The notes under the pieces were generated by a model. The model was not told the DNA's origin. It searched no databases and saw only the letters and a list, made by a program, of their open reading frames with translations. A DNA stretch of 64,000 nt from CAYRQP01 sp964426545 (GTDB taxonomy: Bacteria; Fermentibacterota; Fermentibacteria; Fermentibacterales; JCC-6), in the NCBI GenBank assembly GCA_964426545.1, contig CAYRQP010000001.1, forward strand, positions 1 through 64,000. Direction: 5' to 3'. Made by a program: the position numbers and the translations under genes. This document shows, piece by piece, positions 26,311 to 35,211 of this stretch (position 1 is the first letter of the stretch; each line of letters begins with the position of its first letter).

Positions 26311-27121
26311 TGCTCTCCCCTGTCATCTTTGCAGCGAAATACCCCACAACCGAAGTTTCATCACCTGAAGCTGTCGCTGATGTGTCATATGCCAGTTCTT
26401 CCATTGTGCAATTCCGGATTATTTCGCCGATGCACATAAGTGTTAGGATCGGTCCTGCGCCGCAGGCTTCACTTCTTCCGGTTTTCAGCAGTCTATCTAC
26501 CGTTTGGAGACTACCCGCAACTATAGCATCTATCAGTCTGCTATCGAGTGCCCGGGCAACGGACAATCTGTGAAAATGTGAAAGATCTGTTGATGCAACG
26601 ATCAATGAGCCTTGAGTCCCTGCCCCTACATCCATGAGAATTCCTGCAAGAGTGCGGGAATATCTAAGCGATGAATCTCCCTGAAGCAGAATGGTAACCT
26701 GCGCATCCGGCCATCGCGTCTGAATAAACGGAATCTGTACTTCAGCTGAGTGTTCCTGTAGGTGCGCATTGGACTGATAAGTAACTCCTGCCTGTTGCAG
26801 TAGATGAATATGTTCTTGATTGGTCGCTACTGTACCGAGCGGTGTTTCAACACCCTCTCCAGTATAGACAGATGCTCCGTGCACAGGATATCTGTGCGGG
26901 GGTGCGACAACAATCACTGACTCGATGTATTCCGGTGCTGAAGAGAATGCAACACCGGCTATTCTGCCTGAATACGCATATCCGGCATGCGGTGAGATTA
27001 TTCCGATAGTATTGTGATCAGAGTGAATTTTAGAATTATCGAGATATTCCGTGACAGTTTCACTGAGTTCCTTTGCATTTCCCGGGTAGAACATTCCGGC
27101 AACAGCAGGCTTGCGAATCAT
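26303..27121 (-). CDS. MEMO family protein
   Basis: 272 residues from the ATG at 27121, which overlaps the dapB stop as TAATG; a start at 27190 would overlap dapB by 70 bases. Typical MEMO features are RKPAVAGMFYPG at the N-terminus, GIISPHAGYAYSG, the EHSAEVQIPF motif and VASTDLSHFH. The fold is related to class III extradiol dioxygenases; the histidines of PHAGY, EHS and LSHF correspond to the metal-site positions. The catalysed reaction is not established. It pairs with AMMECR1 downstream. Confidence 0.92.
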   Translation of the reverse strand: MIRKPAVAGMFYPGNAKELSETVTEYLDNSKIHSDHNTIGIISPHAGYAYSGRIAGVAFSSAPEYIESVIVVAPPHRYPVHGASVYTGEGVETPLGTVATNQEHIHLLQQAGVTYQSNAHLQEHSAEVQIPFIQTRWPDAQVTILLQGDSSLRYSRTLAGILMDVGAGTQGSLIVASTDLSHFHRLSVARALDSRLIDAIVAGSLQTVDRLLKTGRSEACGAGPILTLMCIGEIIRNCTMEELAYDTSATASGDETSVVGYFAAKMTGESND

Positions 27122-27852
27122 TATTCGGTGGTCTTCCCTGCCATCATGTCTGTCATCGAATAGAGTCCGGGTGGTTTCCCAATTAGCCATTCAGCAGCTT
27201 TAAGCGCACCTATGGCAAAAGTACTTCTTGAAGTGGCAGTGTGGGAAAGGAGGAGTCTCTCCCCGGTACCGAGTAGGTGGATGTCGTGTTCACCGACTAT
27301 ATCACCACCGCGGACTGAATGTATGCCTATCATCTCCTTCTTCCGCGGGCCTTCGGAATTATGTCTCCCGCACCTGTTTTCACCGCCGCACTTTTCCTGC
27401 CAGATTTCAGCGAGTAACAGGGCTGTCCCGCTCGGACTGTCGATCTTCCCAGAGTGGTGAGTCTCGATGAGTTCAATGTCGAAACTGTCTCCAAGCATCG
27501 CTGCCGCATCTTCGAGGAGTTTTCCGAGTACAAATATCCCCCGGCTCATGTTCGAGGAGTAAAATACCGGCCTTTCCCGGCTCCATTTGTCAAGAAGCTT
27601 CAGTTCATCGTCACCAAGCCCTGTAGTACCGGAAACGAGTGCAGCATCTGTGCGTTCAAGCAACTTATCGAGGTCCTTCCATGCCTGCGGAAGAGAAAAG
27701 TCGATGATGACTTCGACTTCATCAGGCAGGGGACAATCTGATTTTGATGACGGCAGAGTGATGTCATACCTCCCTATGCAGGAATCTCCTGCCTGTTCAC
27801 GTAGAAGTTTTCCCATACGCCCTTCGCTTCCGAATACAGTAATCATTGGCAT
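27121..27852 (-). CDS. dapB: 4-hydroxy-tetrahydrodipicolinate reductase
   Basis: 243 residues. NAD(P)H-dependent second step of the diaminopimelate/lysine branch. Visible are the nucleotide-binding GSEGRMGKLL at the N-terminus, VSGTTGL, and the substrate motif ETHHSGKIDSPSGTAL. It lies directly after dapA with TAATG overlap, so the two sequential enzymes are made together. Diaminopimelate is needed for peptidoglycan, consistent with the other envelope genes in this run. Confidence 0.96.
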   Translation of the reverse strand: MPMITVFGSEGRMGKLLREQAGDSCIGRYDITLPSSKSDCPLPDEVEVIIDFSLPQAWKDLDKLLERTDAALVSGTTGLGDDELKLLDKWSRERPVFYSSNMSRGIFVLGKLLEDAAAMLGDSFDIELIETHHSGKIDSPSGTALLLAEIWQEKCGGENRCGRHNSEGPRKKEMIGIHSVRGGDIVGEHDIHLLGTGERLLLSHTATSRSTFAIGALKAAEWLIGKPPGLYSMTDMMAGKTTE

Positions 27853-28718
27853 TACAGAATACCGCCCTTTTCGAGCTCTGCCTTCAATTCGGGGATAAAC
27901 TTTTCTGATAAAGGCACAAGCGGAAGTCTGAGTTCATTCTCGATTATTCCCATCATGGCGAGTGCCTTCTTGACGGGAGCGGGATTTGTTTCGAGGAACA
28001 TTGCATTCATTACGGGATACAGGCGGTCGTGAACTTCACGCGCATCCTGAAGCAGCCCCTCCTTGGTAAGTTGAACGAGAGATGACATCTCTGCCGGAGC
28101 AATATTCGAAATGACAGAAACGACACCTTCAGCACCCAGTGCAACCTGAGCCATTGTAAGCGAGTCGTCTCCGCTCAGAATTGTGATATTGCAGAGGTTT
28201 CGTATTTCAGTTACCCGTAGTGGCAATCCCGCTGCGTCCTTAACCGCTACAATTCCCGGATGGACTGCCAGTTCCGCTATTGTCTCCGGAAGCATGTTCG
28301 TACCGGTACGTCCCGGGACATTGTAAAGTACAACAGGACAGTTCACACTGTCTGCAACGGCTGTGTAATGAGCTATCTGACCTGCGGGTGTGGGTTTGTT
28401 GTAATACGGTGTGATCAGCAGTATTCCATCGACTCCGAGATCGACGACTTTCTTCGAAAGTTCTATGCTGGATTTTGTGGCATTTGTTCCGCTCCCGGCA
28501 AGAACAGGAACTCTGCCTTCAGTCGCGTCAACTACTGTTACAATGACTTTCATCTGTTCCTCGTCACTGAGTACTGCTGCCTCTCCCGTGCATCCGCAGG
28601 CAAGAAGCCCGTCTATGCCCGCATCTATCTGCCACTCCACGAGAGAGCGGATTGCATCGTAATCGACTGCACCGTTCAAAAACGGTGTGACGAGAGCTGT
28701 TATTGCACCGCGGAACAC
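27852..28718 (-). CDS. dapA: 4-hydroxy-tetrahydrodipicolinate synthase
   Basis: 288 residues, TIM-barrel of the DapA/NanA family. It condenses pyruvate with aspartate semialdehyde. Lys160 in GIVAVKDAAG is the Schiff-base lysine, Tyr132 in VLYNVPGRTG and Thr44 in CGCTGE are the proton-relay residues, and Arg137 binds the substrate carboxylate. These residues and the adjacent dapB support DapA rather than another family member. The GTG start follows the slipin stop codon directly. Confidence 0.95.
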   Translation of the reverse strand: MFRGAITALVTPFLNGAVDYDAIRSLVEWQIDAGIDGLLACGCTGEAAVLSDEEQMKVIVTVVDATEGRVPVLAGSGTNATKSSIELSKKVVDLGVDGILLITPYYNKPTPAGQIAHYTAVADSVNCPVVLYNVPGRTGTNMLPETIAELAVHPGIVAVKDAAGLPLRVTEIRNLCNITILSGDDSLTMAQVALGAEGVVSVISNIAPAEMSSLVQLTKEGLLQDAREVHDRLYPVMNAMFLETNPAPVKKALAMMGIIENELRLPLVPLSEKFIPELKAELEKGGIL

Positions 28719-29498
28719 TTATTTGCTTTCGTCAACTGATGTGTTCGAATTCCCGAGAAATGGTTTCAACAGTTCTATTGGAAGCGGGAATATTGTCGTA
28801 GAGTTATTCTCGACTGCAATTTCCGAAAGACTCTGAAGGTACCTCAGTTGCAGTGCGACCGGATGCGCTGCAATTATATCAGCAGCATCCGCTAATCTCT
28901 GCGATGCTTGGAATTCGGCATCTGCTCGAATTATCTTCGCCCTTCTGTCTCTCTCGGCTTCCGCCTGCTTTGCCATGACGCGTTGCATCTCTTCAGGAAG
29001 GTCGATATGCTTAACTTCGACTGTACCGACCTTTATTCCCCATGGATCTGTCATGCGGTCGAGAATGTCCTGCAGTTTTGTGTTGATCTCGTCGCGTTCT
29101 GACAAGAGTTCATCCAGCGTTGCTTCACCAAGAACACTCCTGAGAGTTGTCTGAGCCAGCTGACTTGTGGCATAGATGTAATTCTCTACTTCAAGAACTG
29201 CTTTAAGCGGATCGACCACGCGGAAATACACCACAGCATTCACTTTGACAGAGACATTGTCCTTTGTAATGACATCCTGTGGCGGAACATCCATGGCTAT
29301 CACTCTTGTATCGATTTTTTTTATCTGATCGATAAGCGGCCAGACGATGATTAGTCCCGGACCTTTCAACCCGATTACCTTACCAAGCCTGAACACAACA
29401 CCGCGCTGGTATTCCTTGAGAATTCTGAGAGCTCTCAGTATGAAAATAAAGAGAACGATTAGAACAGCAATCAAACCGGATGGAATTTCAAATGGCAT
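28719..29498 (-). CDS. Slipin/stomatin-like SPFH protein
   Basis: 259 residues. One membrane segment (about 8-25) is followed by a band 7/SPFH domain with YQRGVVFRLGKVIGLKGPG and DVPPQDVITKDNVSV. A helical region rich in Ala, Glu and Arg (about 175-215) follows. SPFH proteins assemble into membrane rings and organise membrane microdomains or proteases. The neighbouring nfeD-like gene, 25 bases upstream, is the standard partner. The start has GGGAGG upstream. Confidence 0.93.
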   Translation of the reverse strand: MPFEIPSGLIAVLIVLFIFILRALRILKEYQRGVVFRLGKVIGLKGPGLIIVWPLIDQIKKIDTRVIAMDVPPQDVITKDNVSVKVNAVVYFRVVDPLKAVLEVENYIYATSQLAQTTLRSVLGEATLDELLSERDEINTKLQDILDRMTDPWGIKVGTVEVKHIDLPEEMQRVMAKQAEAERDRRAKIIRADAEFQASQRLADAADIIAAHPVALQLRYLQSLSEIAVENNSTTIFPLPIELLKPFLGNSNTSVDESK

Positions 29499-29523
29499 AT
29501 CTACCTCCCTGTAAAGTGCACTG

Positions 29524-29826
29524 TTAGTTTATCTTCTGAACTTTCAATATCATCGAATCATCTTCAAATCCTGTAATCTTTACAGTCATGCCTTTTTCAA
29601 GTTCGAGGTCAGGTTCAGTCGGTATGCACCACCAGAGTTCACCCCGGATCTCAAGTACTGCTCTCCGCCTGAAACCTTTTGCTTTGCGGATAATCCCCGT
29701 TTCACCGATCATCACTTTCTCACCGGTCACCTTGGGTCGCTTCTGAGCCTTCAGCCCCAGGTATACCTGTATCAAAACAATGACCCCTATCACAACCAAA
29801 GCACTGATAATTGGCGTACTCATCAT
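29524..29826 (-). CDS. NfeD-like protein, short form
   Basis: 100 residues: one membrane segment (about 5-23) and a C-terminal OB-fold NfeD domain with GETGIIRKAKGFRRRAVLEIRG split over residues 45-67. The N-terminal ClpP-like protease domain of long NfeD proteins is absent, so this is the short partner of slipin. It starts with two ATG codons overlapping the stop of the PilT/PilU-like gene. Confidence 0.87.
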   Translation of the reverse strand: MMSTPIISALVVIGVIVLIQVYLGLKAQKRPKVTGEKVMIGETGIIRKAKGFRRRAVLEIRGELWWCIPTEPDLELEKGMTVKITGFEDDSMILKVQKIN

Positions 29827-30932
29827 TCCATCCTCCAGTCAGATGAGGTTTCTATTCCCTTTATCCGCAATTCGAGTTCCGTGGGATTCGATGAAGCTGC
29901 AAGTGCAGTCTCCATGTCTATCTTCTCTTCCTGAAGCAGTTTGTATAATGACATGTCGAATGTCTGCATTCCATAGGTTCGATAACTTTTCTCCATTGTT
30001 TCCTGAAGTTGTGAACTCAGGTCCTCATTAGCAATACACTCTTCTATTGTCGGGGAGTGAACCAGAACTTCCGTTGCAAGGACTCTCTTCTCTCCGCCAC
30101 CTGTCAGAATAAGCCTCTGAGAGACTACTCCCCTAAGCAGTGATGCCAGTTGGAACCTTACGAATTTCTGCTGGGAAGCGGGAAAGATATCGATAATTCT
30201 GGAAATGGATTCTGCAGCATCACCGGTGTGAAGAGTGCTGAATACAAGATGTCCGGTTTCGGCACCCTTGATTGCAATTGCAGCTGTTTCAATGTCACGC
30301 ATCTCTCCTATCAGAATAACATCGGGGTCCTGCCTAAACACGGAACGCAGTGCAGTATCCCATGTAGGTGTGTCTATGCCTACTTCCCGCTGGCATATGG
30401 TTGATTTGATGTCTCTGTGAAGAAATTCTATCGGGTCTTCGATTGTGACAATGTGCCTTTCGCGGTTCTTGTTTATGTGGTTCAGCATTGCTGCAAGAGT
30501 TGTCGATTTACCGCTTCCTGTTACACCTGTGACAAGGATGAGACCGCGCTCTTCGAGCGATAACCGTTTGATCACTTCAGACGGTAGCCCCAGTTCATCT
30601 ATTTCGGGTACATCGAATGGTATCCGTCTCATCACTATAGCAGGGGTACCGCGCTGGTGATAAATATTCACCCGGAACCTTGAATGCCCCGGAAGCGAGT
30701 GTCCAAGGTCGACTTCTTCTCCGTCGTTTACCTTCTGAAGAAGTCTGGGGCTTGTAAGTTCTTCTACTATTCTTTCAATCTGTTCGAGACTGAAACGCTT
30801 GTATTCAGTTATGTGCTTTATTACACCGTTGTCACGGACTACAGGAGAACATCCAACCTTAAAGTGAACATCACTTACATCTTCGGTTACCAACACCCGA
30901 AGAAGTTTGTCTATGGTTTTGTTATCTGACAT
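29823..30932 (-). CDS. PilT/PilU-like type IV pilus retraction ATPase
   Basis: 369 residues. GspE-family ATPase with Walker A GVTGSGKSTT (usually GPTGSGKST), Asp-box TIEDPIEFLH, Walker B VILIGEMRDIETA and STLHTGDA. The end carries YGMQTFDMSLYKLL, more like PilU than PilT. The canonical PilT candidate is the separate gene at 47857-48927. It sits in a run with nadD and dap genes rather than with pilus genes. It may modify retraction force, as PilU does, but this is inferred. Confidence 0.88.
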   Translation of the reverse strand: MSDNKTIDKLLRVLVTEDVSDVHFKVGCSPVVRDNGVIKHITEYKRFSLEQIERIVEELTSPRLLQKVNDGEEVDLGHSLPGHSRFRVNIYHQRGTPAIVMRRIPFDVPEIDELGLPSEVIKRLSLEERGLILVTGVTGSGKSTTLAAMLNHINKNRERHIVTIEDPIEFLHRDIKSTICQREVGIDTPTWDTALRSVFRQDPDVILIGEMRDIETAAIAIKGAETGHLVFSTLHTGDAAESISRIIDIFPASQQKFVRFQLASLLRGVVSQRLILTGGGEKRVLATEVLVHSPTIEECIANEDLSSQLQETMEKSYRTYGMQTFDMSLYKLLQEEKIDMETALAASSNPTELELRIKGIETSSDWRME

Positions 30933-31491
30933 ACAGATTGTTCTCCTTTATGTAAGAAATTACATCTCCAGTTACATAATACTTGATGACCCCGCCATTT
31001 GCAACCCGTTTTCTCAGTTCTGACGAAGATATACCGATTTCAGGGATATCGAACAGATCGACCCTATCCCTGAATTTTACTTCGACTGCTTCGGGATTGA
31101 ATCCGGGACGGGTTCCTGCAACGACCCGGGAAAGTTCGAGGATTTCTTCAGGTTTGCGCCAATTGTGAATATCAGCAAGACTGTCCATTCCGATAATGAA
31201 ACAGTACTTCTCTCCTTTCGAGGTTAATTTTAGCAGAAGATCGACTGTATATGAATTGCCTTCCGGTTCTTCAAGATCTGCGGCTTCGAGCATTGAATCA
31301 TCCTGTACGGCGAGTTTCGTCATTGCGAATCGATGCTCGAACGGCGAGACACCTGCGTTGTCCTTGTGCGGGGGAATCCTAGCGGGTATGAGAAGTACTT
31401 TTTCGAGTTCGAATCTATCAGCAGCCTCGATTGCCAATATGAGATGCCCTATGTGGGGCGGGTCGAATGTCCCTCCGAGAAGCCCGATCAT
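30922..31491 (-). CDS. nadD: Nicotinate-nucleotide adenylyltransferase
   Basis: 189 residues from the ATG at 31491, which overlaps the stop of the bamD-like gene (ATGA) and gives the canonical N-terminus MIGLLGGTFDPPHIGH. A longer reading frame to 31551 adds only unlikely residues. The ISSSELR motif near the C-terminus is the second nucleotide-binding signature. It makes NaAD from nicotinate mononucleotide and ATP in NAD synthesis. Confidence 0.95.
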   Translation of the reverse strand: MIGLLGGTFDPPHIGHLILAIEAADRFELEKVLLIPARIPPHKDNAGVSPFEHRFAMTKLAVQDDSMLEAADLEEPEGNSYTVDLLLKLTSKGEKYCFIIGMDSLADIHNWRKPEEILELSRVVAGTRPGFNPEAVEVKFRDRVDLFDIPEIGISSSELRKRVANGGVIKYYVTGDVISYIKENNLYVR

Positions 31492-32240
31492 CTCTCTAGT
31501 TCTTCGAGAGCTTCTGCAATGGTCTCTGTCTGTTCGAGGGTGAGTTCGCATTCATCGCGTGCTCTCTCATAGTATCTCTGTGCCGACCACTCATTCCCCA
31601 TCCCGTTATAAACAGAAGCAATGGACATAAGTATGTCAGCCTTCCATCGGGTTCCGTCGAATCCGTCGAGTGCCTCACGCAGATAGAGAAGAGCTGCATC
31701 GTAGAGACCGCGGCGGGCATAGAAATTGCCAATGAACATCTGCCTTCTTGATAAATAACTGTTTATGCTGTCCTGAAGAAGAATGACTTCATCATACAGA
31801 GCAGATCCCGGATAGTGTTGAAGGAACTGCTCGATAGCTGCCTGTGCATTTAGAACCGGAGTCAGGTCTTTCCTGTAATCGCTCCGTTGTTCCCACCACA
31901 CCTGTGCGCTTAAATAAGCGCAGTCATCTGCATGAATGCTCCCTGAATAATCGGTCTGAATCCTGTTGAAATAGAAAAGAGCGTCTGCCCAGTAATGCAG
32001 ATGCAAATTGGATTCTCCAAGTTTGAAGAGGTATAGGTCTGTATTAGCAGCGCCCGGGTACCGGAACATGAGCTCTGTATACAATTCAGTTGTTTCGTGG
32101 AATTTTCCCGCTTCAAATCTTTCATCTGCAAGTTCCTCCAACTGCACCTGAGTCATGTCGATTGTGTTGTATGACGTTCCGCAGGAAAAAACAATCAGGG
32201 TAAAGGCAGTAATTATCATAGTTGTTCTTATTCGGTTCAT
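31488..32240 (-). CDS. bamD: BamD/YfiO-like lipoprotein with TPR repeats
   Basis: 250 residues. The leader ends with V-F-S-Cys20. At least four TPR-like helix pairs follow, such as ADERFEAGKFHETTELYTEL and FYARRGLYDAALLYLREAL. This matches BamD, the essential lipoprotein of the outer-membrane protein assembly complex. It is preceded by a second TPR lipoprotein and followed by nadD. bamA is not in this window. The assignment to BamD rather than another TPR lipoprotein rests on length and repeat layout. Confidence 0.75.
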   Translation of the reverse strand: MNRIRTTMIITAFTLIVFSCGTSYNTIDMTQVQLEELADERFEAGKFHETTELYTELMFRYPGAANTDLYLFKLGESNLHLHYWADALFYFNRIQTDYSGSIHADDCAYLSAQVWWEQRSDYRKDLTPVLNAQAAIEQFLQHYPGSALYDEVILLQDSINSYLSRRQMFIGNFYARRGLYDAALLYLREALDGFDGTRWKADILMSIASVYNGMGNEWSAQRYYERARDECELTLEQTETIAEALEELER

Positions 32241-32255
32241 TTTTCTCCGTTATTC

Positions 32256-33248
32256 CTATGGATTAGAATATAAAAGTGAATCCCGTTTTGCTTCAGCCAG
32301 AACTACAAACTCTCCTCTTGAAGTAGGTGATACCGAACAGGCATCCCTGTACCACCCAAGAGCTTCCTCCGGATTACCATTCATTTCTGCAAGCAGTCCA
32401 AGCAAATATGCTGCCTGTATCTTCTCACCCGAGAAATCACTGTGCCACACCTCGAGCAGTTTCTCTCTTGCCTGTACATTTCTATTCTCAGACATATCGA
32501 CCATTGAGAGTTCCAGAAGAAGTTCAACTCTGTGGTGTCTCAGTTCGGGTGTAATAGTTCCTATACTATTCAATTCTGTCAATGCCAGCATCTCATCATG
32601 TCGCCTGTCAGTAAACGGCAGTAGATTCAGACGGGCAATGAGAATATCACTTCTGATATCTGTGCGGGTACGCGGTATACGGTCGAGTTCGACCAGGTAC
32701 TTCTCTGCTGTCAGTGTGATTAAACTGTCAGCCGACGTTGTTCCGGCAAGACTGTCAGGTATTTCAGTCAAGTAACCCAGATGTGTACCGGCCCATGTAC
32801 CCCTGAACAGCCATTCGTCCTCAAATGAATCATCGGTTCCGCATTCGATAGCACTGTCGAAACAATGAAATGCCTGAAGGGAATCACTACTTCGCTCCAT
32901 CTCCCAACCAAGTCTTCTCCATAGTTCACCGACAATCCGCACATCGATATTACTCGGATTCGATTCAAGCATCGAAACAGCAACAAGTGCCGCATTCCTG
33001 TACTGAGCGATTCGTTCCGACTGTGCTGCGAGAACAGATACTTCGGCATATTCGAGAATGATATCCGAAGCGACAGAACTGTCTTTTGCAATGATGTCCT
33101 CATAAATCATAAGTGATTGGGAGAACTCTCCGGACTGTTTCAGCAATCTGGCTTCTTCGATAGTGTTTATGGGCGGAGAACCGCAGCACCCAAAGACAGA
33201 AATCATCAAGATCAGCAATACTGTTACGGAAAGATGTCCGGGCTGCAC
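32256..33248 (-). CDS. TPR-containing lipoprotein
   Basis: 330 residues with a GTG start and GCGGAG upstream. The leader ends at V-F-G-Cys21 followed by another Cys. Helical repeats resembling TPRs cover most of the chain (for example ARLLKQSGEFSQSLMIYEDI and AAYLLGLLAEMNGNPEEAL). No specific family was recognised. It lies 2 bases after the preceding gene and just before the BamD-like gene, so it may be another outer-membrane biogenesis or scaffold lipoprotein. Confidence 0.75.
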   Translation of the reverse strand: MQPGHLSVTVLLILMISVFGCCGSPPINTIEEARLLKQSGEFSQSLMIYEDIIAKDSSVASDIILEYAEVSVLAAQSERIAQYRNAALVAVSMLESNPSNIDVRIVGELWRRLGWEMERSSDSLQAFHCFDSAIECGTDDSFEDEWLFRGTWAGTHLGYLTEIPDSLAGTTSADSLITLTAEKYLVELDRIPRTRTDIRSDILIARLNLLPFTDRRHDEMLALTELNSIGTITPELRHHRVELLLELSMVDMSENRNVQAREKLLEVWHSDFSGEKIQAAYLLGLLAEMNGNPEEALGWYRDACSVSPTSRGEFVVLAEAKRDSLLYSNP

Positions 33249-33250
33249 TT

Positions 33251-33847
33251 CTACTCCGCTCTGCTTGAGTAGAAGAGGTAGATGAGGCTTGCGACGACTG
33301 CAGTAACAACAAGTGGTTCGAGTAGTCCGCCTCCATCGTCATCCTGTACTTCGGCAGATAACCAATCCCAGTTTTCCGACCCTTCAAGGACATCGGTATC
33401 AGAGAGAGTTACTTCATCTGTCTGCACTGCACCGGTTCGGAGTACTGTCAATACGGCTCCCCCACGAGAGGAAAGACAGACCGACAGTTCACACACGGCA
33501 ATTCTCTCGATCTTCCTGCTTCCAATAATCCATGGTCTGCTGATATCACCATATTCAATGCATAACTCCATGGGACGAATGCTGAGTACTGGAGAATCGA
33601 AGAGTCCGGTTTCGTCATCCTGCAGGACCGTTATACCACCTTCTGATAGAACATCTATAATGGTCTGCTCGACTAACCACCCGCCGCTATGTTCACCCTC
33701 CATCTCAATCTTGACAGAATCGACTCTGTAGTTATGCAGGCTGTCAATGAGCGGAAGACATGACTCTATAAGCACATCTTCAGCCATTTCGATGTTCGTC
33801 TGCGGAACAGAAGCTGTAAGCATCATAGCAATTAATACTGCTGTCAT
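33251..33847 (-). CDS. Exported protein of unknown function with C-terminal membrane anchor
   Basis: 198 residues. There is a signal-like N-terminus (residues 1-15) and a C-terminal hydrophobic segment (about 175-193), VVTAVVASLIYLFY. Between them is an alpha/beta region with two Cys in IAVCELSVCLSSRGG. I recognise no family. It is the first gene of a long minus-strand run and has a plausible promoter and an AAAGGA ribosome site, so it is a real gene. Its position ahead of two TPR lipoproteins suggests an envelope role. Confidence 0.75.
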   Translation of the reverse strand: MTAVLIAMMLTASVPQTNIEMAEDVLIESCLPLIDSLHNYRVDSVKIEMEGEHSGGWLVEQTIIDVLSEGGITVLQDDETGLFDSPVLSIRPMELCIEYGDISRPWIIGSRKIERIAVCELSVCLSSRGGAVLTVLRTGAVQTDEVTLSDTDVLEGSENWDWLSAEVQDDDGGGLLEPLVVTAVVASLIYLFYSSRAE

Positions 33848-33887
33848 ATCAAATCCTTTACATCCATTTATGTGTTTATTTCTGCTG

Positions 33888-33915
33888 AATATACTTTACT
33901 TTTTCGTTCTTTAAA
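33888..33915 (-). promoter_or_regulatory. Possible promoter of the lipoprotein-nadD-dap run
   Basis: On the minus strand, TTTAAA (33910-33915) and TATATT (33888-33893) are 16 bases apart, about 40 bases upstream of the ATG at 33847. Confidence 0.4.
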
Positions 33916-33935
33916 GATACTTCTGAAAAGACTCT

Positions 33936-35210
33936 TTAACCACTCCCGTTTTTACTCTGAATCGGTTTCACTATCATCTCGTATCCAAAACACTCTTCGA
34001 CGGTACACTCGATAATGTTTCCGGGCTGAACATCTTCGGTAAACCGGCTCATCCAGTCCACATCGGGAGCATCATATTTGCTGTGTCCGTATTGGTTGGT
34101 ATGTGCGAGGATCTCCAGCCTTTCCCCTTCGAGTTCTTCCTTCCAGGAATTCATAATCATGCCGGTGATGTCACCGAGTATTGAGACTCTCTCTGAAACG
34201 GTAGAATCATCGTGCCGGTCTGAATTCCGTTCATATTCGAGAGTATCCTGTTCATGGAAATACGGGAATACTGCAAGAGTTCTGATGCATTTCCATTTAA
34301 GCAGGAACTCCTGCAATTCGTCGAGTTCCTCTGCCGTCTCACCGGGGTACCCTGCAATCACTGTCACCCGCACAGCCAGTCTGCAGGAAGCGTCCTCGAT
34401 ACGCTGAAAAAGTGATTCAAGATCTTCTTTGCAGTATCCCCTCCCCATTCTCTCCAGGATACGATTGGAAACATGTTGTATCGGGATGTCGATATACGGC
34501 ATCAGGTTCTCTCTTTCAACTATTAGTTCAAGCAGTTTGTGTGTGAAATGTCCGGGATGCAGATATTGGAGCCTGAACCAGATATCAGGATACTTCGATG
34601 TCAGTCTGTCGATGAGCCGGACAATGTCCCGAGTTCCGTCTTTCCAGGCACATGTATCCTGAGCGATGATACCTATTTCAACCGCTCCCTGCGAAACAAG
34701 ATCTGTAAGGTCTTTCATGATATCTTCCTGTTTCCTGCACTTCAATGAACCTCTTATCATCGGGATTGTGCAATACGCACAGTTGTTGGAGCATCCTTCA
34801 GATATTTTCAGATATCTCCATGGATTGGAATCGAGTTTACTCTGGTTTTGGTACTTTGTCTCTGCAAGTTCGAGATACTCATCAAGAACGTCAACCTCAG
34901 CCGGACCCATCAGCAGGTCGATGTCCTCCATACCTTCAGAATCATCGGTCTCATATCTCCCGAGCAGACATCCTGCCAGTATTATCTTTCTCTCCTCACC
35001 CCGTGACTTCCAGACAATCACCTCATCCAGCACATCCATCGCTTCGGTTACAGCAGGCTCTATGAAGGCACAGGTATTGACCAGGATTATCTCAGCTTCT
35101 TCCGCATTGTCGGTGTGTTCCCATCCTGCACGGACAAAACTTCCGGCATATCTCTCAGAGTCGACTGTATTCTTCGGGCATCCAAGTGTGATGATGTGGA
35201 ATAATGGCAA
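33936..35210 (-). CDS. rimO: Ribosomal protein S12 methylthiotransferase
   Basis: 424 residues from a TTG at 35210 that follows the lolA stop codon by one base, with GGAAAG 8 bases upstream. Upstream in-frame ATGs would place dozens of residues inside lolA. The methylthiotransferase domain has its three cysteines in LGCPKN, NTCAFIEPA and LAGCLLGRY. The radical SAM cluster motif is CSNNCAYC. A TRAM domain closes the protein. It methylthiolates an aspartate of ribosomal protein S12. The LGCPKN-D/E-SE-type start is RimO-like rather than MiaB-like. Confidence 0.92.
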   Translation of the reverse strand: MPLFHIITLGCPKNTVDSERYAGSFVRAGWEHTDNAEEAEIILVNTCAFIEPAVTEAMDVLDEVIVWKSRGEERKIILAGCLLGRYETDDSEGMEDIDLLMGPAEVDVLDEYLELAETKYQNQSKLDSNPWRYLKISEGCSNNCAYCTIPMIRGSLKCRKQEDIMKDLTDLVSQGAVEIGIIAQDTCAWKDGTRDIVRLIDRLTSKYPDIWFRLQYLHPGHFTHKLLELIVERENLMPYIDIPIQHVSNRILERMGRGYCKEDLESLFQRIEDASCRLAVRVTVIAGYPGETAEELDELQEFLLKWKCIRTLAVFPYFHEQDTLEYERNSDRHDDSTVSERVSILGDITGMIMNSWKEELEGERLEILAHTNQYGHSKYDAPDVDWMSRFTEDVQPGNIIECTVEECFGYEMIVKPIQSKNGSG

Positions 35211-35211
35211 A

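Noticed and set aside
27122..27190. Longer N-terminus for the MEMO protein
   Set aside because: The ATG at 27121 in TAATG overlap with dapB gives the family's normal start; the extension is composed of non-family residues.
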